From Novosphingobium beihaiense (GTDB lineage Bacteria; Pseudomonadota; Alphaproteobacteria; Sphingomonadales; Sphingomonadaceae), in assembly GCF_022832375.1 (NCBI RefSeq), contig NZ_JALHLG010000036.1:1-52811 (forward strand): DNA of 52,811 nucleotides. The letters are read 5' to 3'. The position numbers were made by a program, and so were the translations under genes. The notes beneath the pieces are model-generated. The model was given only the letters and a program-made list of their open reading frames with translations. It made no database searches and was not told the DNA's origin. Below, one piece after another: positions 8,211 to 17,063 of the stretch. Position 1 is the first letter of the stretch. Each line of letters begins with the position of its first letter.

Positions 8211-8978
8211 ATGACACGTTCGCTCAAAGGCCGCGTTGCGGTCGTCACCGGTGCCGGTTCGGGCATGGGCCGGGCCATTGCCGTCCGCCTGGCAGAGGAC
8301 GGCGCCGCCGTCGCGGTGTGGGACGTCAACGGCGAAGGCGCCGAGGAAACGGTAAAGACCATCACCGAAACGGGCGGCAAGGGCCTCGCGATCACCGCCG
8401 ACTGTTCCGACCGCGCCGCGATCGAGGCGGCGGCGGCGCAGACCCGCAGCACGCTGGGCCCGATCACGATCCTGGTGAACAATGCCGGCATTGCCCCCTT
8501 CGTGCCGTTCCTCGACATGGACGATGCGCTGCTGGACAAAGTGCTGCACATCAACTTGCGCGGGCCTTTCCTCGTCACGCGCGAGATCGTGCCTGACATG
8601 CTCAAGGCCGAATGGGGCCGCATCATCAACATCACCTCGTCCTCGACCCAGACCGGATCGCCGATGCAGTCCGCCTATGTCTCGTCGAAGGGCGGTCTGC
8701 TCGGGCTGACCAAGGCGCTGGCGATGGAACTGGGCGGCACCGGCATCACCGCCAACATGATCCCGCCGGGCTCGATCGACACGCCGATGCTGCGGGGTGC
8801 CGCGGTCATGCAGGCCCCGAACGCGATCAAGGCCTACGGCGATGCCCTGCCCGTCAAGCGCATCGGCACGGTCGACGACATCGCCGCCGCCGCCAGCTAC
8901 CTCGCGTCCGAGGAAGCAAGCTACATCACCGGTCAGACCATCAGTGTGAACGGCGGCCGCTACATGGGTTCCGCCTGA
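8211..8978 (+). CDS. short-chain dehydrogenase/reductase
   Basis: A 255-residue Rossmann enzyme. GAGSGMG (14-20) binds the cofactor, NNAG is at 90-93, the catalytic Ser lies in ITSSS (about 144), and Y156/K160 form YVSSK. WDVN after the second strand suggests NAD(H). It resembles 2-hydroxycyclohexanecarboxyl-CoA or 3-oxoacyl reductases, but the substrate is not determined. It lies 100 bp after the flavin reductase and is followed by a hairpin. Confidence 0.88.
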   Translation: MTRSLKGRVAVVTGAGSGMGRAIAVRLAEDGAAVAVWDVNGEGAEETVKTITETGGKGLAITADCSDRAAIEAAAAQTRSTLGPITILVNNAGIAPFVPFLDMDDALLDKVLHINLRGPFLVTREIVPDMLKAEWGRIINITSSSTQTGSPMQSAYVSSKGGLLGLTKALAMELGGTGITANMIPPGSIDTPMLRGAAVMQAPNAIKAYGDALPVKRIGTVDDIAAAASYLASEEASYITGQTISVNGGRYMGSA

Positions 8979-8990
8979 GCGCTTAAGATA

Positions 8991-9025
8991 TTGCCTGCAT
9001 TCAGCCCAGGGCTACCTGCAGGCAA
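8991..9025 (+). terminator. terminator-like hairpin after the SDR gene
   Basis: TTGCCTGCA (8991-8999) and TGCAGGCAA (9017-9025) form a perfect 9-bp stem with a 17-nt loop, 12 bp after the SDR stop. There is no following T-run, so intrinsic termination is uncertain. Confidence 0.4.
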
Positions 9026-9060
9026 CACCTCGTGTCGAGGAAGCGAAGTCACCTCATAAT

Positions 9061-9195
9061 TCGTCGCCCCCGCCCTTCGGCTGGCCGACAGGTCGGCCGC
9101 TCAGGATAAACTGCCCTTTGGGCAGGCGGGGGCCCCGCTTTCTTTTCTTGCGCTATGCCCCGGAAGCGGGATCCCCGCTTTCGCGGGGATGACGA
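9061..9195. repeat. family A intergenic repeat, copy 1, with nested module
   Basis: Begins TCGTCGCCCCCGC and ends CGCGGGGATGACGA. It contains GCGGGGGCCCCGC and the hairpin AGCGGGATCCCCGCTTTCGCGGGGAT. The same framework occurs at 12482, 19799 and (inverted) 24261. Compared with the 19799 copy, about 50 bp have been inserted at about 9074-9121 (with GGCCGACAGGTCGGCC and CTGCCCTTTGGGCAG hairpins). It fills most of the gap between the SDR and the hydrolase. Confidence 0.8.
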
Positions 9196-9287
9196 GGTGG
9201 TGATAGGAACCCGGTTCCCTCATACTAGGGCCAGCACGACACGCCGCCCTTTGCAGCTTGGCCGGATGGCGTTACCAAGGGGCGGCC

Positions 9288-10076
9288 ATGACCGCCCCTT
9301 TTCGTATCGAGCTGGACAATGCCGCCCTCGTTGGAGAGCGGCGCGAAGGTACGGGCGCTCCGCTCGTCCTCATCCATGGCTTCGGCGGCTCCCGGCATGA
9401 CTGGCAGCCGCTGATTTCCGCCATGCCCGCGGACATTCCGCTGATCACTTACGATCAGCGCGGCTTCGGCGATTCGAGCGGAGAGGCCGGAGTACCCTTT
9501 TCGCACGCCGAGGACCTGCTGGCCCTGCTCGACCGCCTGCAAATCGACCGGATCGACTTGTGCGGCCTGTCCATGGGCGGGGCCACCGCACTCCATTTTG
9601 CGCTGAATTGGCCGGACCGCGTGCGCAAGCTGGTGCTGATCAGTCCGGCGATGGTCGGCTGGTCGTGGACGAGCGAATGGATCGAGCGCTGGAAAAAGAT
9701 CGGCCGCGCCGCGCGTGCCGGAGACATGAAGACCGCGCGCGTGCTGTGGTGGGAGCATCCGCTCTTCGATCCGACCCGCGCCAGCCCCGCTGCCGACATG
9801 CTGCGCGAATCAATCGCCGGGTTCCACGGAAGGCAGTGGGTGCAGGACGATCAGCGCCCGGAACTGCCCGATATCGACAGGCTCACCGATCTCGCCGTGC
9901 CCACGCTGCTGCTGACCGGCGGGCTGGACACCGAGGATTTCCGGCTGATCGCGGATGTGATCGCCGGAGCCGGACAAGACGTGGCCCGCATCGACCATGC
10001 CGACGCGGGCCACCTGCTCAATCTCGAAATCCCCGGCAAGATCGCCGGGGACATCGCCTCGTTCCTCAGTACTTGA
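9288..10076 (+). CDS. alpha/beta-fold hydrolase
   Basis: A 262-residue hydrolase. LVLIHGFGGS provides the oxyanion hole, S95 in GLSMGG (93-98) is the nucleophile, D214 in GGLDTED the acid and H242 in DAGHLLN the base. The fold is that of 3-oxoadipate enol-lactonase and meta-cleavage hydrolases; the substrate is unknown. The start is ATG 9288 with AAGGGG five bases upstream; an in-frame TTG at 9258 would add ten residues. Its end overlaps the TonB receptor gene by 11 bp, tail to tail. Confidence 0.85.
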   Translation: MTAPFRIELDNAALVGERREGTGAPLVLIHGFGGSRHDWQPLISAMPADIPLITYDQRGFGDSSGEAGVPFSHAEDLLALLDRLQIDRIDLCGLSMGGATALHFALNWPDRVRKLVLISPAMVGWSWTSEWIERWKKIGRAARAGDMKTARVLWWEHPLFDPTRASPAADMLRESIAGFHGRQWVQDDQRPELPDIDRLTDLAVPTLLLTGGLDTEDFRLIADVIAGAGQDVARIDHADAGHLLNLEIPGKIAGDIASFLST

Positions 10077-12417
10077 AGCTCAGCTCCAGACCGTAAGTGC
10101 GCGGCGCGCCCACCGCGGCGGCATTGTGGCCAAGCGCGGCGGCGAGCGTCATGCCGCCTACGAAATAGGCCTTGTCGGTGAGGTTCTTGGCAAACAAGGC
10201 TGCCGAGAAGTTGGAACCGGCGATATCGTTCCAGTCCAGCCGCGCATGAACCAGCGCATAGCCCGGCAGGCGCGTGCCCGGTGCGATCGAAGCCGCCGCG
10301 TTGGAGAAGTACTGCGCGCTCTGACCATAGACTTCGCCACGTAGCGATACATCGCCCATATTCTCGCCCACCGGCATCGTGATCTGCGCATAAGCCGTGC
10401 CCGAGAACTTGGGCGTATCGCCCACCGGCCCATAGGAATAGGGCGTGCCGAATAGCTCGATATTGCCGTCGGTGAACTTCGCATTGGTGTAGGCCATCGA
10501 GCCACCCAGTTCGAGCCATTCCACCGGCCGCACATTGCCCTGCGCCTCAAAGCCCCAGATGCGGCTGGAAGGCACATTGGCCGTCACCGCGATCGAGGCC
10601 AGACCGCCCGGCCCGTCGGGATCGGGGAACTCGACGCGCTGTACGTCCTGAATCCACTGCACGAACACCGCGCCCGCGAAATTCGCCGGATGGCCAAAGG
10701 CATAACCCGAATACTTGAGACCGCCTTCGATGTCCTGCGTATGCTCGGAATCGAACAGGTTGCCGCCGCCGGTCGCCGTGGCGCTCACAGGCGGGGCCGC
10801 GCCGTTGAAACCGCCCGAACGGAAGCTGCCGCGCGTCTTCAGATAGGCGAACCACTCGGGCGTGATTTTGTATTCCAGCCCCACTTCCCAAGCAGGATCG
10901 GAGAAGGTCTTTTTCTGGCCGGGCAGGCCATAGGTGTACGTCGCCGCCGGAAGCTGCTCGATCGAGACGCGCTCCCAGGTGTAGCGAAGGCCGCCGGTCA
11001 GCTTGAGATCGGGAACGACCTCGTAGGAAAGCTGGCCATAGAGCGCGTCGGTCTTGTTGCGGGTGCGGAAATTGTTGGTGACATAGCTGGGCGCCAGCAC
11101 CGGCGAGACATCGAAATAGGTCTGCGGCCAGAGCGTATCGCTGCGCTGGCGCTGCATGTAGTAGCCGAAGATATATTCCAGCTTCCCGTCCAGAACATCG
11201 CCCAGAAGCTGCACTTCCTCGGAGAACGAGCGCACCTTGAGCTGGTTGCCGTATTCCCCGGCATCGGCATTGGCCGTCAGGATCGTGACGAAAGGCGCGC
11301 CGAGCTGGGGCTGTTCCGAGCGCGTCTTCGAATTCGAATAGCCGAAGATATTGCGCAGCGTCGCCCCGCCGCCGAGTTCGATCTCGGTGGTGTTGGTGAC
11401 GAACCAGTCCTTGCCGTGATGGCTGGCACCGCCGGGATGGCGGGTCTTGTAAGGCCCGATCCGGCGCTGCTCGTCGACATAGGCGGCCAGCCCTGGCGCA
11501 TAGGCATCGGGATGCGCCGCCAGATAGGCATCCCACAGCCCCGGAGTGCCGAACGCGGCATCCAGCCCCGGCCCGAACAGCAGCCCGGCACTGCAGGTCA
11601 GTGCATAGCCGTTGTTCGTATCCCCGCAGGAATAGACGCTGTAGGTGTAGGACGCGCCGGTATTGGTGCCGCCGGTCTTCGTATATTGCGCCATGGTGGT
11701 GTTGGTGATGCCCTCAGCGGGCTTCACTGTCAGCGTCACACGGCCGCTGTCGCGCTTGATATTGCCCAGCCGCTCATTGTTGAGCAGGTTGCGGATGTAG
11801 CCATCCTTGCGGACCGTATCGAAAGCGGCGCGCAGCAGCACGGTATCGTCCACCAGCGGCACGTTCACCATGCCTTCCACTTCGTGCATGTCGTAGTTGC
11901 CGATCCGGCCGCGCAGCGTGGCCTTGAGCTCGTTCACCGGCTTGGCCGAGTTGTAGAGCACCGCCCCGCCCGTGGCATTGCGCCCGAACAATGTGCCCTG
12001 CGGTCCTTTCAGAACCTGCACGTTTTCAAGGTCATAGAACGAGGAGGCGCCGTTGATCGTCAGCGGCACTTCGTTGAGATAGGCGATCACGGCGGAGGGC
12101 GAGCCAGAGAAGGTATCCGCCGTCTGCCCGCGGATCGAATAGGTCAGCGAGTTGTTGCCCTGCGTCTGGCGAATCGTCAGTCCCGGCGCGACCGTTTGCA
12201 GGTCGGAGTCGGTGTGCACCCCGCGCTGGATCAGATCATCATTGCCCAGCGCGGTGATCGCGGCCGGAACCGTTGAAAGCGTTTCGTCGCGGCGGCGCGC
12301 GGTGACGATGATCTCGCCATTCGATGCGCCCTCTTCACCTGCCGCCTGCGCGAATGCGGTATCCGTGCCCGACAGGACCGTACCGGCCGCCAGCGCGGCC
12401 AGAATCACTTGCCTCAT
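10066..12417 (-). CDS. TonB-dependent outer-membrane receptor
   Basis: A 783-residue receptor with a cleavable signal peptide ending about AFAQA. A TonB-box-like segment EIIVTARRR follows, then a plug domain (LQTVAPGLTIRQTQ, VLKGPQGTLFGRNATGGAV) and a long beta-barrel ending in aromatic LSFKY, as expected for BAM recognition. It should carry a bulky substrate over the outer membrane using TonB energy. It is downstream of SDR, P450 and ferredoxin genes on the same strand, so the ligand is more likely the carbon source of that cluster than a siderophore (inference). Confidence 0.93.
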   Translation of the reverse strand: MRQVILAALAAGTVLSGTDTAFAQAAGEEGASNGEIIVTARRRDETLSTVPAAITALGNDDLIQRGVHTDSDLQTVAPGLTIRQTQGNNSLTYSIRGQTADTFSGSPSAVIAYLNEVPLTINGASSFYDLENVQVLKGPQGTLFGRNATGGAVLYNSAKPVNELKATLRGRIGNYDMHEVEGMVNVPLVDDTVLLRAAFDTVRKDGYIRNLLNNERLGNIKRDSGRVTLTVKPAEGITNTTMAQYTKTGGTNTGASYTYSVYSCGDTNNGYALTCSAGLLFGPGLDAAFGTPGLWDAYLAAHPDAYAPGLAAYVDEQRRIGPYKTRHPGGASHHGKDWFVTNTTEIELGGGATLRNIFGYSNSKTRSEQPQLGAPFVTILTANADAGEYGNQLKVRSFSEEVQLLGDVLDGKLEYIFGYYMQRQRSDTLWPQTYFDVSPVLAPSYVTNNFRTRNKTDALYGQLSYEVVPDLKLTGGLRYTWERVSIEQLPAATYTYGLPGQKKTFSDPAWEVGLEYKITPEWFAYLKTRGSFRSGGFNGAAPPVSATATGGGNLFDSEHTQDIEGGLKYSGYAFGHPANFAGAVFVQWIQDVQRVEFPDPDGPGGLASIAVTANVPSSRIWGFEAQGNVRPVEWLELGGSMAYTNAKFTDGNIELFGTPYSYGPVGDTPKFSGTAYAQITMPVGENMGDVSLRGEVYGQSAQYFSNAAASIAPGTRLPGYALVHARLDWNDIAGSNFSAALFAKNLTDKAYFVGGMTLAAALGHNAAAVGAPRTYGLELSFKY

Positions 12418-12481
12418 GACTTCCCTCCTTATGCAACGCGCTCTTACGGCGCGCCTTCTTCAAAGTGGTGTAGTGTAAACT

Positions 12482-12622
12482 TCGTCGCCCCCGCCCTTCG
12501 GCTGGCCGGCAGGTCGGCCGCTCAGGATAAACTGCCCTTTGGGCAGGCGGGGGCCCCGCTGCCTTTTCTGATTCTGACGTTGCGCCATAGAAAGCGGGAT
12601 CCCCGCCTTCGCGGGGATGACG
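12482..12622. repeat. family A intergenic repeat, copy 2, with nested module
   Basis: Nearly identical to the 9061 copy, including the nested module with GGCCGGCAGGTCGGCC and CTCAGGATAAACTGCCC. It lies between the TonB receptor and the SDR gene. The right flank GAACCTCGTTTCCACC resembles the inverted end of the copy at 24261-24404. Confidence 0.8.
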
Positions 12623-12671
12623 GACAACAACGATACGAACCTCGTTTCCACCGCCCTGCGCCCTCTTCACA

Positions 12672-13523
12672 CTATGTCTTGCCGCCCGCGATGGCCGCGG
12701 CGCGCGCATCCATGATCTCCTGCAGATGATTGACCGGATCGCCTGTCGTCACCCCGCCTTCGACCGGGATCACCGCGCCGGTCATGTGCCGGGACTTGTC
12801 GCTCGCCAGAAACAGCGCGACATGGGCGACGTCTTCCGGCTCCCCGCGCCGCTTTATCAGCTGGTTGGAGAGATAGACGGCGCCGACTCCCTGCTCGATC
12901 CGCGCGGCCAGATCGCTGTCCGCGCCTTTCTCGCCAAAGGAGGAGAGTTCGGTGCGGACATGCCCGGGCACGATGCAGTTCACGCGAATGCCGTGCTGCG
13001 CCAGATCGATGGCCGAGGACTTGCTGAACTGGATCAGCGCCGCCTTGGAAGCCCGGTACGTCATCATCGCCATGCCCGCGAGCAGCCCGGCGATAGACGA
13101 GTTGTTGAGGATCACCCCGCCCTTCCCGCTCGCCTTCATCACCCGCGCGGCATTGCGCGTGCCCAGCATCGGCCCGAGCACGTTGACGCGCATCACCCGG
13201 TCGAAATCGTCCAGCTTGTCGTCGAGGAAGCTGGGATAGGCCCCGCACGACATGCCCGCGTTGTTGAACAGGATATCGAGCCCGCCGAAACGCTCCACGG
13301 CCAGATCGACCACCGCCTGTATATCCGCCTCACTGCCGACGTCGGTATGCCGATACACGGCGGCATCGCCCAGTTTCGCGGCCAGTGCCTCGCCCGCCTC
13401 ATCCTGGATATCGGCGATGACGACTTTGGCGCCTTCGGCCACGAACAGTTCCACGGTCGCCTTGCCGATGCCGCTGGCACCGCCGGTAATGATAGCGACT
13501 TTGCCCGCCAGATCCTGTGCCAC
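12672..13523 (-). CDS. short-chain dehydrogenase/reductase
   Basis: A 283-residue NAD(P) enzyme. GGASGIG (14-20) and a following IADIQD suggest NAD. NNAG, NNSS and YRASK (catalytic Ser, Tyr, Lys) are all present. The C-terminal extension VNHLQEIMDARAAAIAGGKT is longer than in most SDRs. It lies 21 bp after the P450 gene on the same strand, so it probably oxidises the alcohol made by the P450 (inference). The substrate is unknown. Confidence 0.9.
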   Translation of the reverse strand: MAQDLAGKVAIITGGASGIGKATVELFVAEGAKVVIADIQDEAGEALAAKLGDAAVYRHTDVGSEADIQAVVDLAVERFGGLDILFNNAGMSCGAYPSFLDDKLDDFDRVMRVNVLGPMLGTRNAARVMKASGKGGVILNNSSIAGLLAGMAMMTYRASKAALIQFSKSSAIDLAQHGIRVNCIVPGHVRTELSSFGEKGADSDLAARIEQGVGAVYLSNQLIKRRGEPEDVAHVALFLASDKSRHMTGAVIPVEGGVTTGDPVNHLQEIMDARAAAIAGGKT

Positions 13524-13544
13524 GTCTTCCCCCCTTGCCCGGCC

Positions 13545-14870
13545 TCAGCGCGTTTCGAAAGTGATCGGCAGCGATTCGATCGTCCGCGTGGCGACGGAAG
13601 GCTGATAGGTGATCTCGCTTTCGGGGATCGCCAGCTTGAGGTTCTTCATCTGCCTGACGATCTCGCGTGCGGCGACTTTCACTTCCATGCGCGCGAGTGC
13701 GAGGCCGATGCAGCGGTGCGGGCCGCCCCCGAAAGCCACGTGACGGCCGAGGTTCTTGCGCTCGATGTCGAACTTGCGCGGTTCGGGGAACACCGTCTCG
13801 TCATCGTTGCCCGAACCGTAGACCAGCAGCAGGTGCGCCCCTTCCGGGATGGTGGTGCCGTTCACCGTCACTTCGCGCGTGGTCATGCGCGAAAGCGCGC
13901 GCACCGGCGGCTCGCTGCGCAGATGCTCCTCGATGAAGCGGTTGAGCTGGCGGTCATCGTCGATCACGCTTTCCAGCAGTTCGGCAATGCCCGGCTTGGT
14001 GGTGAGGACGTAGAACAGGTTGCCGATGGCGGTCGCGGTCGTGTCGTTGCCCGCAATCAGCACCGCGCGGCACAGCGAAACCGCTTCCTCGAACGTCAGC
14101 TTTTCCTTCGTACCGTCGGCATTGGTCACTTCGGCGTTCACGAGGTCGGAAATCATGTCCTCGGTCGGCGTGACTTCGCGCTCGCGCATCTTGCCGATGA
14201 GGTAGTTCTGCAGCTCGGCGATTTCCTTCGCGTTCGCCAGCATCGTCTCGCGCGTCTGCATGGCGCCGATCTGCGCGGTGACGGCGACCGACCAGCGCGA
14301 GATCTGCTCTTCCATGCCGTGATCGAGCCCGAGCTGTTCCACGATCACGCGGATGGTCAGCGGGATGGCGATGTCCTTCACGGCATCGCATTTGCCCTCT
14401 CCCCTGGCCACCACGCTGGCGATCAGGTCATGGACAACGGCGGTGATGCGCGGCTCCAGTTCCTTCACGCGGTGGGCGGTGAAGGCGTTCTCCATCAGCT
14501 TGCGGATGCGCGTGTGATAGGGCGGGTCGGACATGATCGCGTCGGGGAAGTAGCCGCCGCCATGCTCGCGCAAGTAGGCCTCGAATTCCTCGCGCATCCC
14601 GCGCGCCTGCTGTTCGGAATAGCCGTGCTTGACCGAGAACGTGACCGGATCGGACTGCACCGCCGAGATATCCTCGTGCCGCGTCACCAGCCAGGAGCCC
14701 AGCTTTTCGTCGAAATGGATCGGATCGCCGTGACGCATTGCGCGGTAGAACGCGCGCGGATGGGCCTGAACGGCGCGATCGGTCAGCGTGCCTTCCTTGA
14801 GCAGCGCCGTCTCTTCGGGCGTAAGCGCAAGCCGCTCGGAAACGCGGTCCTCGGTGGTCTGTGTCGCCAT
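13545..14870 (-). CDS. cytochrome P450
   Basis: A 441-residue soluble class I bacterial P450. The oxygen-binding I-helix motif AGNDTT lies at about residue 275, the ExxR motif is EHLR in IEEHLRSEP, and the heme loop FGGGPHRCIG places the thiolate ligand at Cys387. HTRIRKLMENAF is the usual C-helix. It would hydroxylate a hydrophobic substrate with electrons from the 2Fe-2S ferredoxin encoded 274 bp upstream. No CYP subfamily is assigned. SDR and TonB receptor genes follow. Confidence 0.94.
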   Translation of the reverse strand: MATQTTEDRVSERLALTPEETALLKEGTLTDRAVQAHPRAFYRAMRHGDPIHFDEKLGSWLVTRHEDISAVQSDPVTFSVKHGYSEQQARGMREEFEAYLREHGGGYFPDAIMSDPPYHTRIRKLMENAFTAHRVKELEPRITAVVHDLIASVVARGEGKCDAVKDIAIPLTIRVIVEQLGLDHGMEEQISRWSVAVTAQIGAMQTRETMLANAKEIAELQNYLIGKMREREVTPTEDMISDLVNAEVTNADGTKEKLTFEEAVSLCRAVLIAGNDTTATAIGNLFYVLTTKPGIAELLESVIDDDRQLNRFIEEHLRSEPPVRALSRMTTREVTVNGTTIPEGAHLLLVYGSGNDDETVFPEPRKFDIERKNLGRHVAFGGGPHRCIGLALARMEVKVAAREIVRQMKNLKLAIPESEITYQPSVATRTIESLPITFETR

Positions 14871-15015
14871 GAGTGCTCCTCTCGCCTATCATGCGCGGGT
14901 CTGCTGCCTGCGCGGCACTGCCTGTCTTGCCTTATCATATGGACGCCCGGCCACCCCGCCGCCATGCCCGCCTTCGAAGCCGTGCTTGCCCTTGCGGGCA
15001 AAAGGCAGTCTTCAC

Positions 15016-15137
15016 TCCTCCCTGTCGCGCAGCGATGGGGAGGTGGCGCGCACGTAGTGCGTGACGGAGGGGTTTCTCCCCCTCCACCACCCGCTGCGCG
15101 GGCGGTTCCCCTCCCCATCGCTGCGCGACAGGGAGGA
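15016..15137. repeat. family B hairpin repeat, copy 1
   Basis: The arms 15016-15043 and 15110-15137 are perfect 28-bp inverted repeats (TCCTCCCTGTCGCGCAGCGA...). The interior has GGCGCGCACGTAGTGCGTGACGG and CCTCCACCACCCGCTGCGCGGGCGG. It lies between the ferredoxin stop and the P450 start. The same interior is found at 36347 and 52706. Confidence 0.85.
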
Positions 15138-15144
15138 TCTAGCT

Positions 15145-15480
15145 TCAATACGAAGAGGCAGGCGCCACCGTCACTTCGATCCCGTCCAGCTCGGGCGACA
15201 TCTTGATCTGGCAGCCCAGACGCGAATTGTCCTTCATCACGTCGGCCACCATGTCGAGCATCGCGAACTCGATGTCGTCCGGCTCGCCGACTTTCGCGAA
15301 CCAGTCTTCCGCAACATAGACATGGCAGGTCGCGCAGGCGCAGCCGCCGCCGCAATCGCCCATGATGCCCGCCACGCCGTGCAGCTTGCCCAGCTCCATC
15401 AGGCTCATGCCTTCCTCGACATCGTCGAACGTCTGCGTCGCGCCTTCGACGTCGGTCATGGTGACTTTCAGATTGCCCAT
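15145..15480 (-). CDS. 2Fe-2S ferredoxin
   Basis: A 111-residue adrenodoxin/putidaredoxin-type ferredoxin. The cluster ligands are C43, C49 and C52 (Cx5CxxC in DCGGGCACATC) and C90 in RLGCQI; Cys47 is extra. It is the probable electron donor of the P450 downstream, and possibly of the Rieske oxygenase encoded divergently. No ferredoxin reductase gene is present in the window. The start is the ATG giving MGNLKV; the frame upstream is open but lacks similarity. Confidence 0.93.
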   Translation of the reverse strand: MGNLKVTMTDVEGATQTFDDVEEGMSLMELGKLHGVAGIMGDCGGGCACATCHVYVAEDWFAKVGEPDDIEFAMLDMVADVMKDNSRLGCQIKMSPELDGIEVTVAPASSY

Positions 15481-15662
15481 TCTTGCCCTGTCCTCTCGCC
15501 CTGCCCGCCTTGGCCCCACACCCCGGCGAATGCACGTTTTCCCGTTCCATGCCTGAGCCCGTTCCCTCTGCAAAGGGCCTCCCGCGCGCCGTCCCTTGAC
15601 TGACAGGGAAGATCGCACCGGCGCGCGCCGTCAGGGGAAACCGGTTCTGCAGGGCCAGTCAT

Positions 15663-15690
15663 TTGCCGGAACCTGTGCCCAAACTACTTT
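15663..15690 (+). promoter_or_regulatory. possible promoter for the amidohydrolase-Rieske block
   Basis: TTGCCG (15663-15668) and TACTTT (15685-15690) are spaced by 16 nt and lie 61 bp before the GTG of the amidohydrolase gene, within the divergent region shared with the ferredoxin gene. AACCGGTT just upstream is a short palindrome that could be an operator. The assignment is by eye. Confidence 0.3.
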
Positions 15691-15751
15691 GCCCATCGCG
15701 AAACCGGCCTGCGGCGCACCCGCGCCCCGCCGGGCAACAAGGAGAGGAAAC

Positions 15752-17050
15752 GTGGGCCGGACCCTGATCCAGAACGCCACGATGTTCACGGCCACCGGCG
15801 CGGATGCCTTCACGGGCGATCTGCTGGTGGAAGGCAACCGCATCGTCTCTGTAGGCCCCGGCGCGGGCGGGCAAGCGGCGGACGCGGTGATCGACGCCAC
15901 CGGCCTGTTCTGCATGCCGGGCATGACCGAAGGCCACGCGCACCTCTCGTTCGAGAACGTCGGCGCCACCGAAGATCTGATCACGCCGAGCCCGGAAACC
16001 CAGGCTTTCACTGCCGCGCGCGGGGCGAAGAACCTGATCGAGGCCGGTTTCACCAGCGCTTACGGCGCCTCGGAAGCCAAGCTGAAGCTCGCCGTCGCGG
16101 TGCGCGAGGAAGTGAACGCCGGGCGCCTGCCGGGCCCGCGCATCCGCGCTGGCGGCATGGAAATCAGCGTGACCGGCGCGATGGGCGATGAAAGCACGCT
16201 CCACAATCCGCGCATCGGCCCGGCCACTATCGTCGATGGCGTGGAGGAAATGCGCAAGGCCGTGCGCCTGCACTGCCGCGAGGGGATCGACAACATCAAG
16301 CTCGATGTCTCGGGCGACCCATTCTACCCGAACACCCCCGGCCACACGACGCCGATGACGTTCGACGAAATCCGCACCGCCGCCGAAACCGCGCATGCCT
16401 ATGGCCGCAAGATCAACGCGCACACGCGCTCGGTCGAAGGCTCCAAGCATTGCGTGCGCGCCGGTGTCGACGGCCTTTTCCATGTCGAATATTCCGACGC
16501 GGAACTGCTCGACATGATGGAGGAGGCGAAGGACCATATCTTCGTCGTGCCCACCGTGGGCCTCTTCGCGCAGATCATGGCGGGTGAGGCCGCCGGCCAT
16601 GGGCTGACGCCCGAAGTGGGCGGCTACATGAACATTCCCGAACTGCTGGAACACTCGGTCAAGACGCACACCGAACTGCGCAAGCGCGGCATTCGCCACC
16701 TCATCGGCGGCGATTACGGCTTCGGCTGGAGCCCGCACGGCACGCAGGGGCGCGATATCCAGTCCTTCGTCGATCTCTACGGCTATTCGCCCGCAGACGC
16801 GCTGATCTGCGCCACCCGCAACGGCGGCCTCGCCATGGGCTATGGCGGAGACCTCGGCACGCTGGAAGAAGGCAAGCTGGCCGATCTCATCCTCGTCGAC
16901 GGCAATCCGCTGGCCGACCTCTCCGTCCTGTCCGGCCCCGAGAAGGTCGCCTTCGTGATGCGGGACGGCCTGATCCAGAAGATGTCCCCCGCCCTCGCCG
17001 CAAAACAGAACACCCCCGCGCCCGAAGCACACGCCGTCGCCGCGGAATAA
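15752..17050 (+). CDS. amidohydrolase family protein
   Basis: A 432-residue metal-dependent hydrolase of the imidazolonepropionase/prolidase-like branch. HAH (62-64), K183 in NIKLDVSG (probable carboxylated lysine), H224 in INAHT, H244 in FHVEYSD and D321 in GGDYGFGW form the expected metal site. It hydrolyses C-N or C-O bonds, or could open a ring; the substrate is unknown. The GTG start at 15752 has GGAGAGG upstream. The Rieske gene follows 13 bp later, so the two probably act in one pathway. Confidence 0.88.
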   Translation: MGRTLIQNATMFTATGADAFTGDLLVEGNRIVSVGPGAGGQAADAVIDATGLFCMPGMTEGHAHLSFENVGATEDLITPSPETQAFTAARGAKNLIEAGFTSAYGASEAKLKLAVAVREEVNAGRLPGPRIRAGGMEISVTGAMGDESTLHNPRIGPATIVDGVEEMRKAVRLHCREGIDNIKLDVSGDPFYPNTPGHTTPMTFDEIRTAAETAHAYGRKINAHTRSVEGSKHCVRAGVDGLFHVEYSDAELLDMMEEAKDHIFVVPTVGLFAQIMAGEAAGHGLTPEVGGYMNIPELLEHSVKTHTELRKRGIRHLIGGDYGFGWSPHGTQGRDIQSFVDLYGYSPADALICATRNGGLAMGYGGDLGTLEEGKLADLILVDGNPLADLSVLSGPEKVAFVMRDGLIQKMSPALAAKQNTPAPEAHAVAAE

Positions 17051-17063
17051 GGAGCACCAAGCC

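Noticed and set aside
12726..15206. An 826-codon plus-strand open frame opposite the SDR and P450 genes
   Set aside because: Antisense shadow of genes with intact catalytic motifs.
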